A program made the position numbers and the translations under genes. Under the pieces are notes generated by a model. That model was not told the DNA's origin. It did not search any database and saw only the letters and a list, made by a program, of their open reading frames with translations. Shown here one piece after another: positions 54,760-64,000 of a stretch of DNA of 64,000 bases. Location: contig CM077166.1 in assembly GCA_039583875.1 (NCBI GenBank), forward strand, positions 78,800,564 to 78,864,563. Direction: 5' to 3'. Numbering within the stretch: the first letter of the stretch is position 1; every line of letters starts with the position of its first letter. This DNA is from Platanthera guangdongensis (taxonomy: Eukaryota > Streptophyta > Magnoliopsida > Asparagales > Orchidaceae).

Positions 54760-56963
54760 TGTAACACCCCCTAATCGTCACATAGCATATAGCAGTAGGT
54801 CCGGCTGGGGCCTGACGTCATATACCACAGACAGACCAGGTGGTTACTCAATGGAAACCATCCAACTAACATACAACGTCCTACACAGAGTCATTCGAGC
54901 GGAAGCAATTTTAATAGTTGCAAATAAAAGAACCTCGCTACTAGCATGAATGTCCACTACAAAGCCAACATGAATGAAGTATAATAAACAAGTACGATGG
55001 CCTTAAGGCCTTACATTTGTTTACTCAAATAACATGTTTTCCAAACCTCGGCATGCAGGCCGGTCACACATTAAAAAAGCTAGTAAACACTCAATTTAGG
55101 CCTTCGAGGGCCGGCTCAGGAACTTGGGCTTTAGCCCGCTATTTATCACTCAGCTCCGCAACACCTACAAACAATAATCCACCGCACGGTGGCCAACAAA
55201 GGCAACGGTCAGCTATGCTGACCAAATTATAACGATCCCGGCCCCAACTCGGGGCGGCGATGCTCCTTTCCCGCACTTTGTTAGCATAATCCAGCAGTAT
55301 AGTGTAACAACACAACAACACAGGCGTATGCACTCATGCCCACACACCCCGTGCACTCAGGGCACATTCTCGGTGAACCGGTCAATGTCATGTCAGTTTA
55401 AGCCATAGACATCTCGGTCTCACCACCGCCACTTGGACGGCCGATCTCGTGAGCATTTAGTCTTTCCGACATTGGTCACGTCATTTTAAGCCATAAACTG
55501 CCTAAGACCCTCCGTCTATGCCAACGACTCCAACCGAACGATATAGAGCAGGTATGGTTCCACCTAACTCGTGCTCACATCGCAATGACAATTTAAGCTA
55601 TATGCACGGGTGAAACATTCCCGAGTCCCAATCCGATTACACACTTTACACGACACAATCATGTACAAGTTGGCTCCCAGGCCACCATGTTGGCAGAATC
55701 ACGCATCTGCCCAGTTTTCCGGGTTTACCTTGGAGTTAATCCCCAAGGCACCCTGTTGCAATCTACCGCGTAGAAAGCCAGAAAAACACACATTCGCGCG
55801 GATTCTTCTCCGACCATTCATGCAATACAACATCACTGATCCAGACCACTAGTCCCGGTAGTCTTCACACATTATGCCTATATCCATTCTCGATTACGGA
55901 CTCTATATGTACACAATGGGGACTATTCATGTCTACCCGAAGGAACGCCTCAACTCACCGCAAACTCGCGAGAGCGGGCTTCCTATGCAAAGGAAAAGAG
56001 AGCTTCACATGCTCAAGTAGAGAATCATTACCCTAGCATTTTTCCTTAGCATCATGGAAATGTATGCGGATGGAAAGCACCGCAATCTCCTTGCCTCCAT
56101 ATATCTGAAGTCGCCTCGCGATTTGGAGCTCTGAAACTCCGCCGGTAACCGGATCTAGCCTCCTTTCGTGTTCCTTGCTCTCCCTTCTCTCTAGACTTTT
56201 AGAAAGAGACTAAGTGAAAGAAGTGAGGGATTTGAAACCCTATTCCCTGGTATATCCTAGTAGTAACAACCCCTAGCCATTAGATCCCAAAATACGGAAA
56301 CGAACGGCCACGATCCATAGCTGAAATGCAAAACCTGGGTCGAACACGGCCTGTGACACGCCCGTGTCCAGGGCCGTGTCCCCCATTCGCTGTTGAAACC
56401 GACGCGTCCCGAAATTCACGCGGGCACCCGACACGCTCGTGTTCGACCTAACACGCCCGTTTTATACAGTACACGCCCGTATTCCCGGACGTGTTCCTCC
56501 ATCAACATAGGACCAACACCAACCTGAGACTCACACAGGTCTTCGACACGCCTGTATCCTATTTGACACGCTCGTGTCATACCCGAACACACCTGGGCTC
56601 CAGGCCATATTCACTGTCTCGACACTTCATCTCGACACTTCGTTAACCACCTGACACGGCCTTGGACACGCCCGTGTCCTAGGCCGTGTTCCGTGTCTCG
56701 ACACTTCGTCGAGCAAAATCGTCGACTTCCCTGGCAGATCATCGACACGAGCTCGACACTCCCTGGGACACGCCCGTGTCTCAAGCCGTGTTCGCTGCTC
56801 GACGATCGTCGAGTCCAAAATTCGTCTACCTCTCAGCCAAATCGTCGACCCAAACACGACACGCCCTGGTACACGCCCGTGTCCCAGGTCGTGTGCCTCC
56901 TGCCAAATTCCAAACTTGGCTCAAAACGCCTCTCGTTGCTCTTTTGAGTTTCGGGGCGTTACA
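54760..56963 (-). repeat. 5' LTR of Tekay-G (2204 bp)
   Basis: TGTAACACCCCC at 54760 to GGGGCGTTACA at 56963. Contains the CACGCCCGTG array (56340-56790) and the palindrome TCGACGATCGTCGA (56799-56812). No gene; frames inside are incidental. The spacer 54541-54739 between gag and primer site is the leader. Confidence 0.93.
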
Positions 56964-58730
56964 GCCTAGGATTAGAGAAGACTGTTTTTGACATGTATAA
57001 GGGGTCAAGAGGGGATATTCGTGCGAAGCTGGGTACTATGGAGATTGACAACGACCGTACTTTTCAGCCTGATGTGGTTGAGAGTGAGTTTTGTGACCCC
57101 GATATAAATATTCAGGAAGGGTCGTGCGAGGCGTCGGTTGGAGATCCCAAGCTTTTGGTGGTACCCCCGTTTGACTCGGACGGATCTTGTGAGCTCAAGT
57201 CACTCCCATACACGCTGAAGTATGTCTTTCTAGGAGAGAAAGAAACTCATCCTGCCATTATTTCGGCTCTTCTTACATCTAATCAGGAGATCCGTCTCGT
57301 TGAAGTGCTAAAGTTACATAGAAAAGCCTTTGGGCGGAAAATCTCGGATGTCAAAGGAATTAGCCCCACAGTGTGCGTGCACAAGATATTGCTGGAAGAT
57401 AACTTCAAGCCTTTAGCTCAACCGTAGCGCAGATTGAAACCTATGTTGCAGGAAGTGGTGAAGAACGAGGTTATCAAGCTTTTGGATGTCGGTATTATAT
57501 ATCCCATAAGCGACAGAAAATGGGTGAGTCCAGTGCAGTTGGTGCCCAAAATGGGAGGAATCACGTCGTTCGTAATGAGAACGGCGAGCCGCTTACTACG
57601 AGGCCTGTCGTTGGATGGAGAGTTTGTCTCGATTATCAAAAGCTTAATGCAACAACCAGGAAAGACCACTTCCCGCTACCGTTCATCGACCTGATTCTTG
57701 AAATGCTGGCCGGGCATGATTACTACTACCTTCTAGATGGCTACTCGGGTTATTATCAGCTTGCGATTACAACAGATGATCTGGAGAAGACAACGTTTAC
57801 CTATCCGTCTTGGACCTTTGCTTTCAGGCGGCTACCTTTTGGGTTGTGTAATGGGGTATCCACCTTCCAAAGATGTATGATCGCAGTTTTTTGCGAGATG
57901 GTTGGGGATTTCTTGGAGGTGTTTATGGATGACTTCTACCTGTTTTGTGATAGCTTCGAAGAAGCGCTGCATCTGCTCGCTTTGGTCTTTCAACGTTGCG
58001 AGGATACTAATTTAGTGCTCAATTGGGAGAAGTGTCATTTCATGGTGCGTGAGGGGATCGTTCTGGGGCTCAAGGTTTCTCAGCAGGGGCTTGAGGTTGA
58101 TCCGGTAAAGGTAGAGGTGATTAGAAACCTGCCCCCTCCGTCGACACTTCATGGTATTCGTAGTTTTTTGGGGCATGCTGGATTTTACCGGTGTTTTATT
58201 TGAGACTTCTCGGCTATAGCTAATCCCCTATCTAATCTATTGGCAAAAGATGTCAGGTTTGTGTTCGATGACGAATGCAATCAGGCGTTTAATTGCTTGA
58301 AGAATTGATTGGTTTCAGCCCCGATTCTCTCATCCCCGGATTGGGCATTGACTTTCGAGCTGATGTGTGATGCTAGCGACGTCGCGGTTGGGCCTGTGTT
58401 GGGCCAGCGTAAAAATAAGATCTTTCATACTATTGCCTAGGCAAGTCGGACATTGAATGATGCACAACTGAACTATACCATGACCGAGAAGGAGTTTTTA
58501 GCTATTGTTTTCGCCTTTGAGAAGTTCCATTCTTATTTAATTCTTTCCATGGTGGTGGTGCATTCGGATCATGAGGCTATTCATTTTCTCATGCACAAGA
58601 AAGATGTTAAGCCGCGGCTCATGTGTTGGATTCTATTGTTGCAAGGATATGATATTGAAATCCACGATCACCGTGGAGTTGACAATATGATTGCGACCAT
58701 CTTTCGAGACTTGAAGGGGTAGAATGCGAG
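56964..58730 (+). pseudogene. pol: Athila-4 reverse transcriptase and RNase H
   Basis: Pol resumes after the right GCCTA copy (56964-56968). 56993-57427 is the linker after protease, with a short conserved LGEKETHPAIIS. After a TAG, ahead of RRLKPMLQEVV, reverse transcriptase begins with VIKLLDVGIIYPISD and WVSPVQLVPKMGG, shifts phase near 57560, and continues with CLDYQKLNATTRKDHFPLPF, YSGYYQLAI, PFGLCNGVSTFQRCM and the catalytic FMDDFYLF. 58203 ends in a stop. RNase H is seen as MCDASDVAVG and then NYTMTEKEFLAIVFAFEKF (58453-58722), after in-frame stops near 58308 and 58440. Confidence 0.85.
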
Positions 58731-60109
58731 GGTTCACAGCGAATTCCATTTTCTGATGCTTTTCCAGATGAGGGCCTGTTCGCCCTTTCTTCTATTGCTT
58801 CTACTCCGTGGTATGCTGACTTTGCTAACTTTTTAGCAAGCAAGGCGCTGCCGCCGCATTTAATATATCAACAAAAGAAGAAGTTTTTCTCAGACGTCAA
58901 GTATTATCTCTGGGTGGATCCCCTACTATTCCACACATGTGCTGATGGGGTTATCTGACGTTGTGTCCCCAAGCGGAAGTTAAAGAGATTACGAGGCATT
59001 GTCATGATCGTGAGGCTGTAGGGCATTTTGGAGCCGCACGGACTGCCCACATGGTTCTACAGTGCGGTTTGTTTTGCCATACGTTATTCCGTGAATCTTT
59101 TATACACATTAAAGAGTGCAATGAATGTCAGTGCACGGGGAATATTGATTGACGAGACGAAATGCCCTTGAACAATATGCTAGTTTGCGAGTTATTCGAT
59201 GTATGGGGGATTGACTTTATGGGTCCTTTCCCCATGTTGCATGGGAAGCATTACATCCTAGTTATTGTGGATTATGTGTCTAAATGGGTGGAGGCGGAGG
59301 CGGTTGCATCGAATGATGTGCGCACCGCACCGTACTCCACTTTATTCATAGGAATATCTTCTCCCGCTTTGGCGCACCAAGAACTATAATTAGCGATGGG
59401 GCAGTCATTTCTTCAACAAGCAATTCGCGCGACTGCTGAAACGGTTCGGTGTTCACCATAAGGTTGCTTTGGCCTACCATCCTCAGACATGCGGGCAAGT
59501 GGAAATTTCAAATAAAGAACTGAAGCATATTTTAGAAAACTCTATCCACTTCAAACGGAAGGAGTCGGCAAAGAAGGTGGATGATGCTATTTGGGCATAC
59601 CGAACTGCGTTCAAGACACTGATAGGGACATCACCCTTCCAACTGGTATATGGCAAATCATGCCACCTTCCAGTCGAATTGGAGCACAAGGCATTGTGGG
59701 CCACCAAATTGCTTAACATGGAATTTAGAGAGGCTTTTGACAAGTGATGTGTCAGCTTTGCGAGCTCGACGAATTTGGCTTGGGCGCTTATGAGAGCACG
59801 AGCATATATAAGGAAAGAACCAAGCGCTGGCATGATAGATGGATCTCGCCTAAGGAATTCAAGCCGGATGATCAGGTTCTTTTGTATAATTCACGCCTGC
59901 GGCTATTTCCAGGGAAGTTAAATTTCAAATGGAGTGGCCCTTACACGGTTGTGATTGCCTCTCCATATGGCGCGATAGAGATTCGGGATGACAAGGACAA
60001 CACTTTCAAAGTAAACGGGCATCGCTTGAAGCGATTTGAAGGGAAGGTCGCCAAAAAAGATGTGCACTGCATATTACTGCAAGACCCCGATGGATGTAAC
60101 CTCAATTAG
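58731..60109 (+). pseudogene. pol: Athila-4 integrase (several frameshifts)
   Basis: Zinc-binding region near 58985-59150 (REAVGHFGAARTA and CNECQCTG). Core with first aspartate in [10 protein letters not shown] (59200), [15 protein letters not shown], second aspartate in ISDG (near 59390, another phase), third residue in [12 protein letters not shown] (59480). [27 protein letters not shown] is conserved. C-terminal part 59744-60109: RTKRWHDRWI, VLLYNSRLRLFPGKL, WSGPYTVV, FKVNGHRLKRF. All three catalytic acids survive, but at least three changes of phase separate them. Confidence 0.85.
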
Positions 60110-61883
60110 TTGTTTTCCTTACGTTTATTGCTTGGATTTGCGCTTGGCTAGGATTGAAAAACATTATATATATAACTGTTAATAGAGGTATTTGGTCCAC
60201 CGTAAGGACGGTAAAGAAAAGGGTTTATGGGAGACGACCCAATGTTGCTGCTTGCTTTAAATTTTTGTAATTTAATTGTTGTGCTTAATTGTGTATAGCT
60301 TTTTATGGTTGGAGATATTCTATTTTGCAGGTGGAATTTGTTTGGGTTGTGGGTTTATTGCTGAAGTTTAACGCCAATCTTCAGGTATGCTCATTAGCTG
60401 AGCATGAGGTAACCTCTCCCCCAACTTTCATTTCTTTAATTTTACTGCAAATCATGGATATATTGTTTAGTATAAGTCTAGTGGGGGAAAGTTGTGCGAG
60501 TCACCTTTGCATGCACTTGCATACCACAAGAGTATTTTCATTTTCAGTTTTTATTTTATCATGATAGCATTGTGCACCTACACCGCATGAGCACGCACTT
60601 AAGCACGCGCTCGGCCTAAGTTTAATTTATTTCTTTTGTGTTAACTTAAAGATAGTGGTGTTGGCTTAGGATTTTATGATAGGGTAGTGTGAAACTTGTG
60701 CAGTGCTCCTAATCGAGGACTCATGATGTGTAGAAATAGTATAGATTTAATTTTTCTTTATACTAGTAGATTTATGTTTTATTGCATTTGTAAATAATGT
60801 TTGTACTACTCAAAACTAAGGAATCTGGAGCAATCAAACGGTAGTGTAGGAATGTGTGTAGCCGCCACTAGCCTCATATTGCTCGAGTAGGGAGGAAGGA
60901 TCATCTTTCTCGGTGGCTAAGAACTTGCCCCCAATCTACTTTCGAATATTTGGTGCATGGTTAGTCAAGCGTGAGTGTGATGTAGGCCATCATTTTGTCC
61001 CGATTGATCCTTGTACCCAGTCCTAACGTAATCCTTGTTAGCCTATTTTGAGCCTACCCCTCCTGTTGATTCAGCCCCACTCGGTGATCACCAAAGCCTA
61101 AAAGCCTATCACAGTAGCACGCCCCTAGCTTGAGCTATTAGTATATCACTTATTGCATTTGGTGATGTTGCTGAGGTGCTGTTTTGTGTATGTGAGGTGC
61201 AGATTTCATGATTATGTGGATAAATGTGATATAAAATTTTTTTTGAAAAAAGAAAACAAAAAAGAGAAAAAGAAAGTAGATTGATATGAAAGAAGAAAAA
61301 AGTTTAAATGAAAATTCCATTTGAGATTTTGTCCTGGTATGCGGTGCATGCACCTGTTTTTCAAGTCCAAGTCTGGTGGTGTGGAGCACCTGTATGTATT
61401 GCTTGGCGAGAGGATTTTTTGTATAAGCTCATTTGGTTTGTGTGTAGCCATTGTTTACCTTTTGAATCCTTACCTACGTATACGCCTAAGCCCCATTATC
61501 TTCCTATAGTCCTGCAGATTCGCGCTTGTGTCGAACTAGTGCCATGGAGAGAGTGTGAACGGGCAAGCGTATGGTCCCCGACATTGGTGGATTCCTTCGA
61601 AGGTGATCCTGATCCCCGGTCTTTGGCAATGCTCAACTTAGTGTCCTGCCTACTTTCTTCCAACGCATGACCAAACAATTCTCCAGAATTCTATTTTTGA
61701 GTAGTTACGATACTTATTTACACTTGTCAAAATTTATAAACTTCGTAGCATAATTAGAAAGTGTATCTATTATATTTTTATGCCCATGCTGTTTTTTCGA
61801 TTTCTCGCTTTACCATATTTTTGAAATTTCTAAGCCAGCTAGCTATTTTCTAGTCCACGCAAAGATGATTTGCTCGAGACGAG
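60110..61883 (+). other. Long noncoding 3' region of Athila-4
   Basis: No gene in 1.8 kb. It aligns in order with 30207-32140 of Athila-3. It has two purine tracts (GTCTAGTGGGGGAAAG near 60477 and AGTCTGGTGGTGTGG near 61371), the 41-bp identical block (60891-60931) and a second conserved block (61530-61640). Copia-E cuts it at 61884, before the polypurine tract and 3' LTR. Confidence 0.78.
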
Positions 61884-62264
61884 TGTTGAAGTTGGTGACC
61901 GGGCGGTCTGGCGGTTTGTCTTGGCGGGTTGAAGACCGCGCGGTCTGGCGGTTTGTCTCAGTCGGCTTGGAGACCGGGCGGTCTGGCGGTCTTCCCTAGC
62001 AGTCTCTCTTCCTCTCTGGTGGTAGCCGTGCGGTTAGCCCTGCTGTCTAACCGCGCGGCTTGTGCGGTTTGTTTTGTATAGTCCGCTTGTCCTGTAAATT
62101 ATAGTCCCACATCTCTTATTTGTATTCTCTCATCTCTCCTCCATTCTATATAAAGGAGGGCATACCTTTGTAATAGATACCTTTTTTGGATAATAAAATT
62201 TCAATTATTCTAAAGTTTATTCGCTTGTTCTCTACTTTTCGCTTCTTTTCTCTACTTTCTAACA
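61884..62264 (+). repeat. 5' LTR of copia-E (381 bp)
   Basis: TGTTGAAGTTGG to TTTCTAACA. It contains repeated GCGGTCTGGCGGTTTG units (61905-62060) and the perfect palindrome GACCGCGCGGTC (61934-61945). TATATAAAGG at 62147 is the TATA box; AATAAAATT near 62192 is a candidate polyadenylation signal. Confidence 0.9.
62147..62156 (+). promoter_or_regulatory. TATA box of copia-E LTR
   Basis: TATATAAAGG in the LTR, about 110 bases before its end. The transcript probably starts near 62180. Confidence 0.72.
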
Positions 62265-62276
62265 TGGTATCAGAGG
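62265..62276 (+). other. Primer-binding site of copia-E, tRNA-Met type
   Basis: TGGTATCAGAGG directly follows the LTR end AACA. The first 11 bases are the exact tRNA-Met complement. Confidence 0.93.
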
Positions 62277-62975
62277 ACACGGTCATTTCCTCCTGATTCT
62301 GTGTGCCCTCTGTTGTTCGCGGCTTGTTTTCAGCATTCTGCGACTTGCTTCGCGACTTGGCTTCTCTCTGTCCGCGCGGCTTGTTGCTATCCGCGCGGCT
62401 TGTTTCTGTCCGCTGCTCTATTCGCGCGGCTTGCTTCTTCTTCTCTTCTCCTACTGATCTTTGTCGCGGCGACCTGTTTCCTTGTCGCCGCGCTCCTTGC
62501 TCTTTCCTCCCGCTCCGACTTCCTAGTCGTTGCGGTCTGTTCCTATCCGCGTGTGTTGTCTATCTACTCGCGGCTTGTTGCTGTGATCTGCCTGACCGTG
62601 CGGGTTGTCCCTTTCTCACCCGCATCTTGGTCGCGGTCACCTGCTCTTCTCTTCTCTTCTGTTCGCTCGGTCTTCTCAGTCCGCGCGACCTCTTCCCCGC
62701 TGGACCTTTGCCTGTTTTTTCGCCGCTTTCTTCTTGTTGCCTTCTACCCGCTCCTGCTTGCTAGTCGCCTCGGCCTCATCTTTGGCCGCGCGACTTGTTC
62801 TCCTCTGTTCGCCCGACTTTTTCAGGTCGTGCAACTTCTTTCCCTCTGCTTTGCTCGGCTTCTTGGAAGCGGCCTTTCTAGCCGCCCGACCTATTTTCTG
62901 GTCGCCCAGCTTGGTGCTCTATTCTCTTCTCGCGGCTTGTTCTTCTCGTAGCGGTTTGCTACTCTCTTGCTTCCA
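62277..62975 (+). other. Pyrimidine-rich repetitive leader in place of gag
   Basis: This 700-bp stretch is made of loose repeats around CGCGCGGCTTGTT and CTTCTCTTC. Two overlapping frames are open (62301-62951 and 62303-62764), but both are low-complexity and have no gag motif or zinc knuckle. I read it as noncoding repeat expansion. Confidence 0.6.
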
Positions 62976-64000
62976 TGGCTTTCCTCTCCTCCAGCCCGTC
63001 AGCCTCCGTGGTCACCTCTTCTGGTAGTGCTCATGTTGTGACTCGCGGACGATGGCTCATCGACTCTGGTGCAACAAGTCATATGACAGGCAACCCTCAA
63101 TTTTTCTCTCTTCTTGACACACAGGCTCAGTTGCTCCCAGTCATTGTCGCTGATGGATCTCCCTCCCCGGTCCATGGGACGGGCATGGTTCAAGTCACTC
63201 CGTCTCTCTGCTTGGCTGATACCCTCTATGTGCCCAAGTTTCCGTGCAATTTATTATCGGTTACTTCTTTATGCAAGCAACTACAGTGTTCTGTCACATT
63301 CACCCCTACCTCTTGTGCTTTTCAAGATCCGGACTCCCAACGGACGATTGCTACCGGGACTGAGAGTGGTGGCCTCTACTTCCTTGACAACGTTTCTGCT
63401 CTATCTGTCTTCTCCTCCTCCTCTACAGATCTTCTCCAATGGCATCTTCGCCTTGGTCATGCTCCTCCCTGCATTCTACGACAACTCCTGCCGCACCTCC
63501 CTCCTCATCATCCTCCTCTAAACTGTGATGCATGTCAACTTGGCAAACATCACCGCTCCTCCTTCCCACCAACGCAGCGTCGGGGCTCCTCCCATCCGTT
63601 CGACCTCGTTCACTCTGACATATGGGGTCCCGCTCCTACCCTCACCATCGGTCGGGGCAGTTCCTATTTTGTCACCTTCATTGATGATTTCTCTCGATCT
63701 ACGTGGGTATATCTTCTTAAAGATCGCTCCGAGTTATTCTCTGTTTGGACCTCCTTTTATTCGATGGTTAAAACTCAGTTCGCTACGTCTATTAAAATCC
63801 TTCGTTCTGACAATGCTCAGGAGTATCTTAGCCACGACTTCTCCTCCTTTTGCACTCACCATGGTGTTATTCGTCAAACCAGCTGTGTCTACACTTCCCA
63901 ACAAAATGGGGTGGCGGAACGCAAAAACCGTCACCTCCTTGATGTCGCTCGCACTATGATGAATCAAATGCATGTTCCTCGCTCCTATTGGGGCTATGCT
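62976..64000 (+). CDS. pol: Copia-E protease and integrase (open, runs off the window)
   Basis: ATG at 62976 is the first after an in-frame stop at 62949. No stop occurs in 341 codons. Aspartic protease begins at residue 27 (RWLIDSGATSHMTGN). The gag-pre-integrase region has WHLRLGHAPP and CDACQLGKHHRSSF. The integrase core keeps all three acids in LVHSDIWGP, RSDNAQEY and QQNGVAERKNRH, with VTFIDDFSRSTWVYLLKD between. The last residues lead into SYWGYA, where the family continues to the integrase C-terminus. The N-terminal 26 residues (FLSSSPSASVVTSS) are not gag. The frame seems intact, so the element may be recent. Confidence 0.9.

Larger units (their letters stand above)
41470..56963 (-). 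mobile_element. Tekay-G: complete but decayed Tekay/Del-like Ty3/gypsy element
   Basis: On the minus strand: 5' LTR (56963-54760), primer site, gag, protease, reverse transcriptase, RNase H, integrase, polypurine tract, 3' LTR (49909-41470, split by copia-D at 43556-49785). Target duplication GCCTA. Without copia-D it is about 9.3 kb. LTR copies differ visibly every 10-30 bases in places, so it is older than copia-D. Confidence 0.93.
38198..61883 (+). mobile_element. Athila-4: Athila-like Ty3/gypsy element with nested insertions
   Basis: Plus-strand parts: LTR (38198-39848), tRNA-Asp primer site, gag and protease start (39987-41469), Tekay-G insertion (41470-56963), rest of pol (56964-60109), noncoding 3' region (60110-61883). 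Copia-E inserted about 30 bases before the expected 3' LTR. The frame on both sides of Tekay-G agrees once one GCCTA copy is counted, which proves the nesting. Frameshifts and stops throughout pol show that it is old. Confidence 0.88.
61884..64000 (+). mobile_element. Copia-E: 5' part of a Ty1/copia element with no visible gag
   Basis: LTR (61884-62264), tRNA-Met primer site (62265), a 700-bp pyrimidine-rich leader, then an open protease-integrase frame to the window edge. It is inserted in Athila-4. The 5 bases before it (ACGAG, 61879-61883) should recur at its far end. Confidence 0.85.

Noticed and set aside
62301..62951. 216-codon frame with leucine-rich, membrane-like composition
   Set aside because: It is a by-product of pyrimidine-rich repeats (CTT, TTC and CTC codons). 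An overlapping frame of similar composition is also open, and no gag or known domain is visible.

Overview
This window is plant nuclear DNA made entirely of LTR retrotransposons. I found no host gene, no RNA gene and no bacterial-type feature. The evidence is paired or single long terminal repeats, primer-binding sites complementary to plant initiator tRNA-Met or tRNA-Asp, polypurine tracts, and broken gag-pol frames of Ty1/copia elements (SIRE-like and two other types) and Ty3/gypsy elements (Athila-like, Tekay/Del-like and one other chromodomain type). This mix points to pericentromeric or otherwise repeat-rich DNA of an angiosperm, probably a dicot. The species cannot be named from the sequence. 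For reference the elements are called Athila-1, copia-H, Tekay-2, copia-C, copia-A, gypsy-F, Athila-3, copia-B, Athila-4, Tekay-G, copia-D and copia-E.

Layout from left to right. 1-3119: 5' end of Athila-1 (minus strand). 3120-6635: pieces of Tekay-type LTRs, one split by an Athila-type solo LTR (4202-5928). 6636-8461: LTR and gag remnant of copia-H (plus). 8462-11757: 3' end of Tekay-2 (minus). 11758-18480: copia-C (minus), truncated in its reverse transcriptase, with 30 exact copies of the palindrome GTGTCGACAC in its LTR. 18481-28086: copia-A (minus), interrupted by copia-C and by gypsy-F (19511-21819, plus). 28087-32502: Athila-3, a short element without gag-pol that carries an unfamiliar acidic reading frame. 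32503-38197: copia-B (minus), inserted in the 3' LTR of Athila-3. 38198-61883: Athila-4 (plus), inserted in copia-B. 41470-56963: Tekay-G (minus), inserted in the protease region of Athila-4 with a 5-bp target duplication GCCTA. 43556-49785: copia-D (minus), inserted in a Tekay-G LTR with target duplication AATCG. 61884-64000: 5' end of copia-E (plus), inserted just before the expected 3' LTR of Athila-4.

The order of insertion can therefore be read as nested layers: Athila-3, then copia-B, then Athila-4, then Tekay-G, then copia-D. Nearly all coding regions are decayed by stops and frameshifts. Two frames are open. Copia-D has an 887-codon frame with gag, zinc knuckle and an integrase in which all three catalytic acidic positions are replaced, and it lacks protease, reverse transcriptase and RNase H. 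Copia-E has protease-integrase running off the window, apparently without a gag. The most unusual shared pattern is that almost every LTR family here carries its own array of short CpG-containing palindromes.
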